A DNA stretch of 64,000 nt, taken from positions 29,343 to 93,342 of the forward strand of contig VXCM01000261.1 in assembly GCA_014773175.1 (NCBI GenBank), given 5' to 3'. The notes under the pieces are model-generated. The model was not told the origin of the DNA and did no database searches. It was given only the letters and a program-made list of their open reading frames with translations. How positions within the stretch are numbered: the first letter of the stretch is position 1; each line of letters opens with the position of its first letter. Of the stretch, positions 11,897-22,136 are shown piece after piece. The stretch is from Lucifuga dentata (lineage: Eukaryota; Chordata; Actinopteri; Ophidiiformes; Bythitidae). Made by a program: the position numbers and the translations under genes.

Positions 11897-14800
11897 GAAG
11901 TATGGAAATTCAACACTGTTGGTTTACGTCACATTATAAAGTCTTCAATGTGTGGCATACATGCAAAAGTAAAATCTGATAACTCATGTTAAAATCTCTA
12001 AAATACTGAGAATCCTGAAAGGACCATACTGGTTTTTTTGCATGTTTGAGCCTAATATATTCAATTTTCATACATGTAAAGTTACTGACAATCATTTCCC
12101 AAAGCATACTACTGGAACGGTGAATTAATTTTTTTTCCCTACCTTCCAGACTGACATTGGTTTCAGTTCATTCTGGTACACTATTAAAATCAACTTGTTG
12201 ATACTTGAAANTTCCAGACTGACATTGGTTTCAGTTCATTCTGGTACACTATTAAAATCAACTTGTTGATACTTGAAACATATCTTAGGATAGGTAATCA
12301 TCGCAAACAAGATGTGTTTTCCTTTGGAAGTTGCATAATTTTAGCGTTTAAGTGCAATAAAAAAAGTGCAGAGCGATCTGAAAATGCTTCCTCGTGGTGC
12401 ATTCAAGTGCTTTAGTGAAGAACTGACAACGATCACTCTGCACTTTTTATTGCGCTTAAATGCTAAAATTATGTAACTTTGAAAAAGACCCTGAATATAC
12501 TTCTTGTTCACAACAATGGATTACCTATCCCAAGAACATTTCAAGTCTCAACAAGTTGATTTTAATAGCGTGCCAGAATGAACTGAAACCAATGGCGGTT
12601 TGGAAGGTACGTATATTAAAAAAATAAATAAAAAAATAAAATAAAATAAAATAAAATAAATAATAATAATTCACTATTCCAGTCATCAATTACTTTGGGA
12701 AATGATTGTCAGTAACATTACATGTATGAAAATTGAATATATAAGGCTCAAACATGCAANGAAATGATTGTCAGTAACATTACATGTATGAAAATTGAAT
12801 ATATAAGGCTCAAACATGCAAAATGGCCAGTATGGTCCTTTAAATGTATCATGTACCATCATTTCATTTACTGTATCTACTTCTTCTTGAAAACATAACA
12901 TAATTTATGAATAAATGTATGTTATTTTTCTTTTGCTTATCACAAAGGACATTTCCACCAACTTGGAACAGGTTCCGTTCTGGTCCACAAATCTAATTTG
13001 GAATTGTTCAGAGCATGTTAACCAAAAATAAATTGGTCCAGAATCAAAAACATTGGTTCCCATTCAGAACCAGAAAATAGCAGGACCTGAAGTGAGAACT
13101 GTGATGACATCATAAGTGTGTCTGTGTGTGTGCTACTCTGTTGGATTGAATTATGTACTAACATAACCATAACATGATAAAAGCTTACAGGTAAACAAGG
13201 TGATCTGCCATCTTGCTTGTTTTCACTAATCTATTTCCAAAAAACAAAAAACAAAAAAAACAACAACAACAACAAAAAAAAAAAAACCTTCCGCTGTTCA
13301 TTGGTTGGTGGTTCCACTACTAATTGGTGGAAATGTGGGCTGGTTTGCTAAATGGCATCTTGGTTCCACATATACTTAATCGAACTGGATCAACAACCGG
13401 AATTCTTTTTGGTGGAAAAACACTAATAGGATTCTCCATTCTTAAATGTTGAAAAATTCTGATAAATGATTATTTATTACAATTTGCATGCTTATATTGT
13501 GTTTTCTTTTGCTCTATCAAAAATGAAAAATGTATTAATTGTCCATCTTACCTTGTTTAAATGTTCCAGTGTTCCCCGCAGCTGTTCTTGATAATCACAT
13601 TCATTTTTGTATCTGAAGCATAAAATATCAAAATTATATATTTATAGTGAATCATTGTGCAGGAGGAATGACTGTGTGTGTTATTTGAGTTACTACTTTA
13701 AGCATAGAAGCTCTGTTTTAATGCATCACAGTTCGAAATCGAACCCATACGTGGTGAAATCGGACTTTCGTCACAGTAGCTGCTCTAAAGAGCTGATCAA
13801 TATTCTTTTAAATTGTCCACAATGTGTTAAGCTCAGATAAAGTAGCAAATTACACCATGACGGCAGATAGCTGTTAATGTCCATATGTCCATACAGCGTC
13901 TGTCCACACTTTCTATTATGAAGCTTGGTGATAACATAATTGCAAGTGGTCTGATATTTGATTTTTGAGGCTGATACCAATATCAATAACTGAGAGTTTA
14001 AAAAAAATTCAGATGATAAGATATCAGCCCATGATCTGTTTTTTGTTTTTTTTTCAGCAGAGATTTTTTTTTCTTTTCTTTATTTTTGTAAACATAGAAA
14101 ATAATGTACATGAACATTTTGGGAAGAAACAATCCAGATTTATTTTGCAGTATTCATAATTTTCTTTTATTGTGTTTGCAATTTTGAGGATTGCCTCATT
14201 ATTATGACTTTAAATCAATAATTTTATAACATTCACTTTGAAAATGGACCCAGCTGTGGTCCACCTACAAATGGAGATATATTACATGTTAAACAGATGA
14301 AGATGTGACTTGATTAGTGATTAACTGCAATGAAATGCATAAGTATCCTGACTTTTAGGTAAAAATGAGTCATTGTATGATCTAGTCCACAGGCTTGCAT
14401 CACACACATGATTTTATGAATCTTCTGCTATTCATCAATGTTTCTGAGAAATAAAATTTGTTGTGTTGCGTCAATTGCTCAAAATGTGGAGCATATTTTA
14501 AATCAATATGGATGAGCTTCCTTTGAAGAATAATCAGACCTTAGCTTGGTTATGCATCAACTCACAAATAACCCAGATCAACCGGAGTCATTCCTATGTT
14601 CCCCAGCTCTATATAGCACAATACAGCACATAATGGGTTAGGGTTCGTCTGTTAACATACATTTAATGTGTGTTAACAGAATACTGAACTGGGCAACATA
14701 GAACCCTGGGAACATAGATACTTTCCTGATCAACCACGTCCGCTCTCTTACTTGCTGGTGAAGTCGTCCAGCATGCGGCAGGCATCTTTCAGCTGGCGCT

Positions 14801-15125
14801 CCAGCTTGGCGCGTTCGGACGCCAGCTCTCGGATGCGCTGCCTGTTGCTTTCAGTCTGCTGCATGAAGGCCTCCTGCAAGCTGCTGGCCTCCTCCATGCG
14901 CTGCAGCGTCTCCAGCTGTTTGCGGAACACCGCATTGCGCTGCTCCAAGACTCGAGCCCTGTTGATGTAACGGGCAAAGCGGCCGTTGAGGTCCTGCAGG
15001 CTTTCCCAGCCCTGGATGGCTGCGATGCCTGCAGAGGATTCAGAGTCCTCCAGTTCCTCGTTGAACACATCAGACTGCTCGTATTTTTCCTTGCGCACTT
15101 CACGCAGGTAGCTGGTCTTGAACAT
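5130..15125 (-). CDS. bfsp1: Filensin (BFSP1), eight exons, reading frame disrupted
   Basis: Lens-specific intermediate-filament protein that co-assembles with phakinin (BFSP2) into beaded filaments of fibre cells. Coding exons on the minus strand: 15125-14752, 13612-13552, 11851-11756, 10178-10086, about 9056-8922, 7429-7209, 6455-6364, 6155-5130. The count of eight matches mammalian BFSP1. Exon 1 gives the head and coil 1A ([20 protein letters not shown]). Exons 2-6 give the rest of the rod. Exon 8 gives the tail with [14 protein letters not shown], equivalent to the mammalian cleavage/myristoylation segment, and the C-terminal [14 protein letters not shown] motif. Start Met chosen at [16 protein letters not shown], matching the family N-terminus. 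Oddities: TAA inside exon 5, no AG at the exon 5 acceptor, a one-base loss in exon 8, and a shifted C-terminus. The unbroken neighbour plek argues against generally poor sequence. Gene identity is certain; whether it still makes full-length protein is doubtful. Confidence 0.9.
5232..5364. repeat. 66-bp assembly duplication around N5298
   Basis: Bases 5232-5297 and 5299-5364 are the same sequence separated by one N, inside bfsp1 exon 8. One copy reads through in frame from [15 protein letters not shown] into ESVEKFSNN, so the second is an assembly artefact. Confidence 0.9.
6364..6455 (-). CDS. bfsp1: bfsp1 exon 7
   Basis: 92 nt with acceptor TTTTTTGCAG and donor GTAAGG. It encodes [20 protein letters not shown], equivalent to the mammalian rod/tail junction NRLTSAFIETPIPLFT. 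Phases fit both neighbours. Confidence 0.88.
6533..6660. repeat. Dispersed repeat fragment in bfsp1 intron 6
   Basis: The segment starting TTTATTTAACCAGGAAAAAC, with the downstream TCCTGGCCAAAACAGGCAGC, resembles a short dispersed repeat common in teleost genomes. It has no coding potential. Identification is from memory of the motif only. Confidence 0.4.
6856..6869 (-). promoter_or_regulatory. CTCF-like motif
   Basis: GTGCCACCTGCTGG fits the reverse complement of the CTCF core CCASYAGRKGGCRS at every position. It lies in bfsp1 intron 6. Motif-level prediction only. Confidence 0.3.
7209..7429 (-). CDS. bfsp1: bfsp1 exon 6: end of rod domain
   Basis: 221 nt with acceptor CTTCCAG and donor GTAGAATG. 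It encodes the end of coil 2, from [20 protein letters not shown] to [16 protein letters not shown], closely matching mammalian filensin (QAIKSAHECYDDEIQ and ELDRYHRIIEIEGNR). No internal defect. Confidence 0.92.
7430..8921 (-). other. bfsp1 intron 5
   Basis: AT-rich intron between exons 5 and 6. It contains A and T tracts (about 7590, 8420, 8850) and no recognisable gene or mobile element. Confidence 0.5.
8922..9056 (-). CDS. bfsp1: bfsp1 exon 5 with in-frame stop and no clear acceptor
   Basis: The conserved segment reads [16 protein letters not shown], then VPGLQIQL, then TAA (8979-8981), then [19 protein letters not shown] up to donor GTGGGT. Conservation on both sides of the stop shows this is true exon, and the frame is fixed by phase-0 neighbours. 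At the expected 5' edge the sequence is ...TTCTCACTG followed by ATT TGT GAT, so the AG dinucleotide is absent. The nearest downstream AG is AAG before GAGCAG (exon start 9035). Skipping the exon would keep the frame. Confidence 0.7.
9057..10085 (-). other. bfsp1 intron 4
   Basis: No coding sequence. It contains CA-rich stretches at 9880-9910 and 10035-10065. No mobile element recognised. Confidence 0.5.
10086..10178 (-). CDS. bfsp1: bfsp1 exon 4
   Basis: 93 nt, phase 0 at both ends. It encodes [20 protein letters not shown] and ends in VNISE before donor GTGAGG. It matches mammalian [20 protein letters not shown]. Confidence 0.85.
10179..11755 (-). other. bfsp1 intron 3
   Basis: AT-rich intron with a T homopolymer interrupted by N at 10523 and A-rich simple sequence at 11270-11430. 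No gene or transposon recognised. Confidence 0.5.
11756..11851 (-). CDS. bfsp1: bfsp1 exon 3
   Basis: 96 nt. It encodes [20 protein letters not shown] and then [12 protein letters not shown] before donor GTCAGTG, equivalent to mammalian [20 protein letters not shown]. Its acceptor CAG is immediately preceded by a (TC)n microsatellite. Confidence 0.88.
11854..11891. repeat. (GA)n microsatellite abutting the bfsp1 exon 3 acceptor
   Basis: Run of about 19 GA units. On the transcribed (minus) strand it is (TC)n running directly into the CAG of exon 3, so it serves as the polypyrimidine tract. Confidence 0.85.
12020..12839. mobile_element. TTAA-family MITE copy 2, fold-back form, in bfsp1 intron 2
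   Basis: Starts at AGGACCATACTGG and ends with its complement followed by TTAA (12840-12843). The left flank has decayed to TGAA. Unlike the other copies, both halves carry the same internal sequence in opposite orientation: CATTGGTTTCAGTTCATTC in the left arm and its complement GAATGAACTGAAACCAATG in the right. It is a long inverted repeat with a spacer near 12371-12430. Two assembly duplications (N12211, N12760) lengthen the arms. Confidence 0.75.
13552..13612 (-). CDS. bfsp1: bfsp1 exon 2
   Basis: 61 nt. With two bases from exon 1 it reads [20 protein letters not shown] and K before donor GTAAG, matching mammalian [21 protein letters not shown]. Confidence 0.9.
13613..14751 (-). other. 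bfsp1 intron 1
   Basis: AT-rich intron with T-rich stretches near 14040-14090. No recognisable gene or mobile element. Confidence 0.5.
14752..15125 (-). CDS. bfsp1: bfsp1 exon 1: head and coil 1
   Basis: 374 nt. It starts at [16 protein letters not shown] and ends in CRMLDDFTS plus two bases of a split Lys codon before donor GTAAGA. It holds the intermediate-filament coil 1A signature [20 protein letters not shown] and [18 protein letters not shown]. An upstream in-frame Met at 15194 exists, but the family N-terminus favours 15125. Confidence 0.92.
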
Positions 15126-16322
15126 GGTGGCCCGTTTCTCTCCCGTGCTGCGTGGGTTGATGGTATCCCTGCAGTGCTGGGTCTCCTTCAGCACCTTTAG
15201 TGTGTGAAAACTTGGGTGCTCACCCGTGGCTGTCTCATGCTAGACTAAACGCTGGCCAGTAGTGGCTGGAGCGAAATAGCCCCCAACANCCCGTGGCTGT
15301 CTCATGCTAGACTAAACGCTGGCCAGTAGTGGCTGGAGCGAAATAGCCCCCAACAGCCCCCCCATGGCTGTGGGTCCACATGCTGCATGCCTGGGGCCTT
15401 CCAGATTTTATTGTTGCCTTTGTGACTGGACTCAGAAAAGCCACGGTGTTGATGACAAAGCAGAACCGCAAAAACAAACGGTTGGTTGCCTGTAAAAACA
15501 TTGCTTTGTCACACACATTGTAGGAGGCTTCTGGTTCCCTCTGAGCTGCTTCTAGATCTCTGTTTGATTTTGGAAACTCAACAGCAACACAGTGCATGAC
15601 AGAAAGCAAACTGTGCAGTGTGTGTGTGTGTGTGTGTTCTGCTGGGTGACAGCTATTTCTGCAAAAAGGTCACGAGTTATTCACAAGTTTGTATTAACAG
15701 TGTTCAGGTCCAACAAACATCTGATTTTCTAATAAATAGCTAATAAAACGTTAAATCTTCATTTCTATCTATTACAATGTTGGTGTTCATGTATGATCAA
15801 AGTATTCCACTACATATATGTGAAGGCTGTAGTTACTATTAGTTAGCAGGCTTAGATTTGATTCACCAAGAGGATTAGGTACCTTGTTTTAGCTTGATGA
15901 TACAATGCATCTTACACATTATTTAAAGAGTTTCAGGGTAGGAAAGATGTCTGAGGAGTTTATGATCTCTCTCAACCTATGGAAATCGTACAATCTTCCA
16001 TCCATTCATCAATTACATCTCCAAAAACCACCAAAAGCTCGATGGAGACTGAAGATTGTTGGATGAAAAATATTTAATTTGGGGGATTTTATAATGAAGC
16101 ATAACTGCTTTATGCCAATGCCACCTTTATTCCATGATTTATGATAGTTTGTTTTTAGATGGCTCTCATGCTGACATATCAGAAAAGATTCATCCTGTTT
16201 GAATAACAACACATAGCCTCTAGCTGTTTTCGTGGAATATAGATGTATGAGTCACCTGAATGTTTCTTTCCTTATGTGTTTTCATTTTTGTTCAAACAGC
16301 TGAAACACTACACAAAAATTAA
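15126..16322. other. bfsp1 5' flank
   Basis: Presumed 5'UTR and promoter of bfsp1, plus intergenic DNA. It contains a 66-bp assembly duplication around N15289 (15223-15288 and 15290-15355) and a (TG)n run at about 15617-15637. No TATA box or other firm promoter element could be assigned. Confidence 0.35.
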
Positions 16323-16824
16323 AGGACCAAACCAGACATTATACATGTTTGAGCCTAATATATTCAATTTTCCTACCTTCCAGACTGCCATTGGTTTCTG
16401 TTCATTCTGGTACGCTACTAAAATCAACTTATTGATACTTGAAACATTCTTGGGATAGGTAATCCATCATCACAAACAACGTTTATTCAGTTTTTTTGTT
16501 TGTTTTTTTTTTAAAAGTTTTGTAATTTTAGCATTTAAGCGCAATAAAAAGCACAGAATGAATGTAGTCTCCACCGGGAAATATAGTCCCAAAACAAAAC
16601 CCGAGTTTATTGAAAAATTTAAATAACCGTGAGTTTATAAGCTGCGTAACTATTAGCAGGCAAAACATTGACTTTTAAGGTGGGTGTATCACTTGAATAT
16701 TTGATTCTGAAAGATTAGAGGTTTTGCAAAATATCAAGAAAGCTGAAATACGGTTTTATCCTTGGGGAATGATTGTCAGTAACCTTATGTAGGCTCAAAC
16801 ATGCAAAATGGATGGTATGGTCCT
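16323..16824. mobile_element. TTAA-flanked MITE, copy 3
   Basis: Starts AGGACC after TTAA (16319-16322) and ends GGTCCT before TTAA (16825-16828). The inner part runs in the opposite orientation to copy 1. Noncoding. Confidence 0.8.
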
Positions 16825-16828
16825 TTAA

Positions 16829-18116
16829 GTGAGGAAGCGACAGAGAGACCTTTAGTATTGTTTGCTTTCTACACAAAGTCAGTCAAAATGTCCCTCTGGA
16901 CAGATCGAACAGGCTGTCTGTAAAAAGGCTGAATGAAACATGTCAGGTGGCTTTACATCAGCATTTCAGCATATTCTAGCCCTAGAAAACAGCTGTGGCA
17001 TGAAAAATAAATGCTAAATAAAAACTTCAGGAACATGACATCAGATTTAAAGAATGCACATAAATGATTCAAACTACAGATTTTACCTCACATTAACATT
17101 TAATAAACTGCTTGTAAAAAAATGAGATCAATACTCAGTTGTTAATGTTAAAACCAATTAGAAAATTTGAGCCAACAATGTTTAGTTCAATGTTAGGATA
17201 AAATGTGACATGAAAAAGGTGAAATGTGACATCTCACTGGTCGAGGGTCTCAAGAATCTTAATTGTAAAGAATGAATCCTCTAATCCATTCTTATCCAAA
17301 TTAGAGAAAAAGAACTCTGCCATACTTAAAGAAACTTATATTAACTTTTAAATGAAATTCACAGAGTTTTGCTGTTGTTTAGCATTCAGCACTGACCATT
17401 TCCCAAGTTCAGAAGCAGGACTGTTCCTTCCACTTAATGAGCATCTCTCAAGGGATGCAAACTCCAAGTTTGTGTGAATGTTCAGGTGTGTACATGAATC
17501 AGAATGCAGTCACTTATGAAACATCAGATTATTCTGAAATCACTGATGGATTAAATGCAAAACTATGAATCACTCTGAAATCAACTGAGTTCAAACAAGT
17601 GACATATGGCTGTACATATAAAATACCACTATTTGTAAAAGTCTTTAAAGGCTGACAGTAGGTATGGAATCTTCATGAGATACACTTGTATAATATGCTT
17701 ATTTGAGACAAATGTCACAGGGATTTTTGTACCTTTGTGATCAGGCAGAGGGAAATACCATTGACATTTAAGGATATCTCTAACCTATAACCACTTAAAA
17801 AAAGTGAGATAAGGCGTGTTTTGGAAACGAAGTATAAGAATGGATCCTCAGAAGCAGAATAATAGACTTCCATGTATGACACGAGCAAGGAAGCTCAACT
17901 GGATGACACGCCGCCATGACAAGTGCATACTAGAGAAAACATAAGTGGTATCAAAAGAGAAAAAAGTCCATTAGCATATTCCAGTTAGAATGAATTATAA
18001 TGAATATTGGGTGAATACTATCACAAAAAATCTACATATGGTGACAAAGCCAGCAAAAGAACCTGCAGCTCGCCAAAACACACCACATCTGCTCCGATTT
18101 AAATCCCAGATATACA
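16829..18116. other. Intergenic, nothing recognised
   Basis: About 1.3 kb of AT-rich sequence without a supported gene, RNA or mobile element. Confidence 0.4.
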
Positions 18117-18359
18117 GGTGTCCCAAAAAAATGCATACACACTTCGAACGATTATAACTCACTCAAACTTTCTTTTTTTTTTTTTTTTANTTTTTTTTTT
18201 TTTTTTACAGGTGCAACTGTTTTGAAGTAATGGCAGAAGCAAGACTAAGCAAAAAATTCTACACTTGTCTTCTTTAACTTGGATTATAAAACCTAGATAT
18301 ATCTTAATAAACATTGTCTTTATAATCATTCAGAGTGTGTATACATTTTTTGGGACACC
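18117..18359. mobile_element. Tc1/mariner-like MITE
   Basis: Short element bounded by inverted repeats of about 27 bp. The left end is GGTGTCCCAAAAAAATGCAT and the right end is its near complement, finishing TTTTTTGGGACACC. TA dinucleotides lie next to both ends. No transposase. A T tract with N18190 is internal. Confidence 0.65.
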
Positions 18360-19397
18360 ATATATATATATATGGATTTGTTTCATTGCCAGTTTTTCCT
18401 CCATAATACTGTCACAAATTAACAAGCTTACTGCCTGTCCTCTTTCTTACAGTGGCCATAGATTGTTGCTGTTCAGAGTTTACTTCATGGTTGAAAAGAG
18501 AGTGTCAGGATCCCATCGCCCTCTGCTCCCATCTATATTCATGGCTTACAAGGGACCGTAAATCCAAGGCCTGGGTGAGATTATTGAACTGTCCAGAGCT
18601 GGAAATGAAAGCCTGTGTTTATCCTGCTGGTCAGGCCTCCTGGGCTACAATGACAGACCCAAGCTAGGCTGAGCACATAGTCTCTTAAATTCAGAAGGTA
18701 ATAAAAACTAATAGGAACATGCAAAGGTGGCTCCAGGAAGTCCTGGCCTGGGGATGAGTAAGTTCTAGAAATGAAAGCAAAGTACTGCAATTAAGTGCTG
18801 CAATTTTTTGGTTAACTGGTGACTCATGTTAAAAGTTATCAATATATACATTCCAGTGCCTGCAGAGAACGTGCACTGGCACAAAAAGCTACATCTCAGC
18901 TATCGACTGATATTAGGTTATCTGAGACAGTACAAAAACCGCACATCGCAAAAAGAAATTGATCCTATGCAAAGGCTGCAGCCTAATGTGAGTGTAGGAT
19001 ATTTTGCCCAAAGACACCATGATGAAAGCTTTCCACGGCCCCGTCTACGCATTGCACAAAAAAGAAAAACACAGATCAAAATCAAAATCTCCATAATTAG
19101 TTAGAGCTAATCTAGGCGCTTTGTTGTTCCAGTTTTTCCATTACGCTACAGCTAATACTGCAGGTTTTCGTAGTCAGGTTCATAAAAGGGGCTTAAAGGA
19201 TTCTTAAAGAAGCGAAGCTTTTCACCGTAGACATAAGATGTTATTGGATTTTCTCACAACCTGAGATTATAGGACAATGGTACAGTTCAACATCTCTGAT
19301 ATCGATTACTGTCACCAGCATCGCTGTGTAATCTGGTTTGTAGTAGCCCTCAGTATCTGAGTCTTAAAGGACCGTACTGATGATTTTACACAGTTAA
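18360..19397. other. Intergenic, no gene recognised
   Basis: Contains a short (TA)n run after the mariner-like element and, near 19365, an extra AGGACCGTACTG end of the TTAA family just ahead of copy 4. The open frames around 18450-18670 and 18830-19100 show no recognisable protein features. Confidence 0.4.
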
Positions 19398-19940
19398 AGG
19401 ACCATACTGGCAATTGTGCATGTTTGAGCCTAATATATTCAATTTTCATACATGATACAACACTGACAACCATTTCGCAAAGGATAAAACCATATTTCAG
19501 CTTTCCTGATATTTTGAAAAATCTCATAATCTTTCAAAATGAAATATTCAAGTGCTACACCCACCTTAAAAATCAATGTTTCATTTGCTAAAAGTTACAC
19601 AGCCTTGTGAAGTCACAGTCGTTTAAACTTTTTGATAAACTCAAGTCTTTTGGGATTATATTCCCCAGCGGAGACATACATTCACTCCATGCTTTTTATT
19701 GCTCTTCAATGCTAAAATTGTGTAACTTTGAAAAAAACCCTGAATACACGTCTTGTTTAATGGATTACCTATCCCAAGAATGTTTCAAGTATTAGTGGTG
19801 GTCTGGAAGGTAGGAATTTTTTTTTTTTTTTTAAATTCACTATTCCATTAGTAGGCTTTAGGAAATGATTGTCAGTATCATTACGTGTCTGAAAATTTAA
19901 TATATTAGGCTCAAACATTCACGATTGCCGTTATGGTCCT
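19398..19940. mobile_element. TTAA-flanked MITE, copy 4
   Basis: AGGACCATACTGG after TTAA (19394-19397), ending GGTCCT followed by TTAA (19941-19944). Same internal order as copy 1. A second partial left end lies about 33 bp upstream, suggesting a nested or duplicated terminus. Confidence 0.8.
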
Positions 19941-19944
19941 TTAA

Positions 19945-20525
19945 GTTTAAAAAATAACCCCCACATACACATTACTGACAACCATTTTTCAAAACATAAA
20001 ATGTATTTTAGTTTTCATGTTATTTTGCCAATTCCCCTAATCTTTTAAAATCAAATGTTCCAGTGATACACACACCTTAAAATTCAGTGTTTCAGCTGCT
20101 AATATGGGAGAAGGCACTTTTTTTAAAAATATCTCAGTAAAAGCAGGTTTTCCTTGGGACTATATTCCTTGGTGGAGACAGATATACATTTTGTACCATG
20201 TAGCTCCGTGTTGGTTAAATGAAGATATTTTAACAAAAAATATAATAGACGTCATGTTCGCTTAATCTCAAGCATGTTTCAAGTCTCTACAAGTTGATTT
20301 TTATAGTGTACTGAATGAACTGAAACCAATGGNCTCAAGCATGTTTCAAGTCTCTACAAGTTGATTTTTATAGTGTACTGAATGAACTGAAACCAATGGC
20401 AGAAGGTAGGAAAAACAATTCTAACATTTACCACTCCAATAGTATAATTTGGAAAATAGTTGTCAGTAATGTAACGTGTGTGAATTGTATTTTTTGGACT
20501 CAAGCATGAAAAACCACAATCTACA
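19945..20525. mobile_element. Diverged TTAA-family MITE, copy 5
   Basis: Adjacent to copy 4 and in the same order, but with eroded ends. Recognisable by ACTGACAACCATTTTTCAAA on the left, CTGAAACCAATGGCAG and the right-end TTGTCAGTAATGTAACGTGT. Contains a 66-bp assembly duplication around N20333. Confidence 0.6.
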
Positions 20526-20880
20526 GCCATCAGTTTTGGAGGTTTTTGATTGTACACAATAACTATTTTTACATTTATATCTCAATTTTTAGGTGGAGAA
20601 ACTTCAATCAAATTAATAATTTTGTGTATTTTAATATTCCAGAATTTTCATGATTTTGTTCGAAACCCCTTTTTTGGCTATCAGATGGAAAACTGATTGC
20701 TAATATTTACTTTTCCCTTTGAAATTTTTCCATTTGGTCATTAGTGCTTCATAGCTAGATGATCTGAGTCCTTTTTTCCACAAAATATATCTTTTAGATT
20801 CTGTTAACGGTTTGGGTAAAAAATTAATTTTATACTCATGATGGGTGAAGATGTTGCTGAGGAGGAAGATTGAAGACAGA

Positions 20881-20907
20881 GATGATGATGATGATGATGA
20901 TGATGAT
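20881..20907. repeat. (GAT)9 microsatellite
   Basis: Nine perfect GAT units just upstream of the prokineticin receptor first-exon region. Confidence 0.9.
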
Positions 20908-20940
20908 GTATGGCATTCTCCTGCCAATCACTGACAGTCA

Positions 20941-21206
20941 CCTCTCTCCATCTCCTGGAGGATGGAGAGAGGTTTTTCCGTTGCACGTCATCAGATTTAC
21001 CGCTGGAAGAAGGAGAACAACTTTGTTCTCCTTCTTTAGAAGCGCTCCGGAGGAGAGGAGCGGACCGGAGCACGTACAAGGAGGCGGACGGAGCGACGTT
21101 TTGCGGGAAAATGTGCGGTGGAGGACTTCGACTCTGACAACGAATTAGGATTTTGCTTTTAAATATAATTAACTGAGAAAACGGGAAGTCCTTTGCAGCG
21201 TCTTCG
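20941..21206 (+). other. prokr1: Probable noncoding first exon / promoter of the prokineticin receptor
   Basis: GC-rich, CpG-containing block ending in a strong donor (TCTTCG then GTAAGT at 21207). It is followed by a 770-bp intron and the acceptor TTCCAG at 21976, 160 bp before the receptor start codon. The transcription start is not determined. Two perfect hairpins lie at 20941-20972 and 21007-21036. Confidence 0.5.
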
Positions 21207-21976
21207 GTAAGTGCCTTAAAGCTTTGATTTGTTTTAATGATTTATTTTTTTTAAATTAAGGATTAAAAAGTATCTCTCCCTTTTCATTATAAATGATTAT
21301 CAATCATGAAGTCACCTTTACGTCAGTTTTCCACTGTTTACGGTTAATTTAAGCCTGCAGGTTATAAGAACTCCTATATGAGATCTTTACTTCCATGATT
21401 AATGTTTCACTTTCATTATTATTTCAGTCTTGTTGATAAATTCAGTAAGAATTACTGTCATATTTTTGTATTTTTATATTTATTTATTTTTTTAAATACT
21501 CAGCTTGCATTAATAGTAACATAAGTAATAACTGATTTCCTTTCAGGGAGATCACATATTATTAAGACATTTAATATCATGGATCAAATGAAGACTAATT
21601 TCCCTTTGGGACAATGAAGTTTAATCTTTAATCCCTGCCCCCACCCCCACCCACNCCCACATTTATTGCTTTCTTGTGGAAGGTATTGTGTTAGTTTTCG
21701 TTTAGCTCCTGTGTGCAGTGGATTGAAGTGACTAATTTCACTGCCGAGGAGCTGCTATGTGATGCTGGCTTCCCGTAAAGTGACAATGAGCTACATCACC
21801 AAAATCCTGCTAGATATTATGAGCTCATAAACAATTTTTCATAAGAAAATAGCACAAAAAATGTCACAGATGGCAACATGTTTATTGCTGGCAGACTGAG
21901 GTCATGTTTTATTGTTCCAAAGCCATGTTTGCTTTATCCTTGTGAAAAATGCTGTAATTTGAATTTTCTGTTCCAG

Positions 21977-22136
21977 GTGAAGATGTGCTTCTGGTCCCAA
22001 AGAAGATTCAGCCTGTATATGTTCTCATCCAAATGACTTAACTGAAATAACTGCCACCATGTACCAAAACTCCTCACAATATTTCACTTAGTGTGTCATC
22101 AGCCTCAAATACAAGTCATTTTAAATCAAATAAGAC
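21977..22136 (+). promoter_or_regulatory. prokr1: Receptor 5' leader with three upstream ORFs
   Basis: Leader between the acceptor at 21976 and the start codon. uORF1 is 21983-22036 (17 codons plus stop), uORF2 is 22033-22041 (ATG ACT TAA, overlapping the end of uORF1), and uORF3 is 22059-22091 (10 codons plus stop) with the full Kozak context GCCACCATG. All end before the receptor ATG, which itself has G at -3 and +4. Confidence 0.6.

Noticed and set aside
20804..21148. Overlapping open frames on both strands with poly-Met or poly-His
   Set aside because: Generated by the (GAT)9 repeat and the hairpins; no conserved protein.
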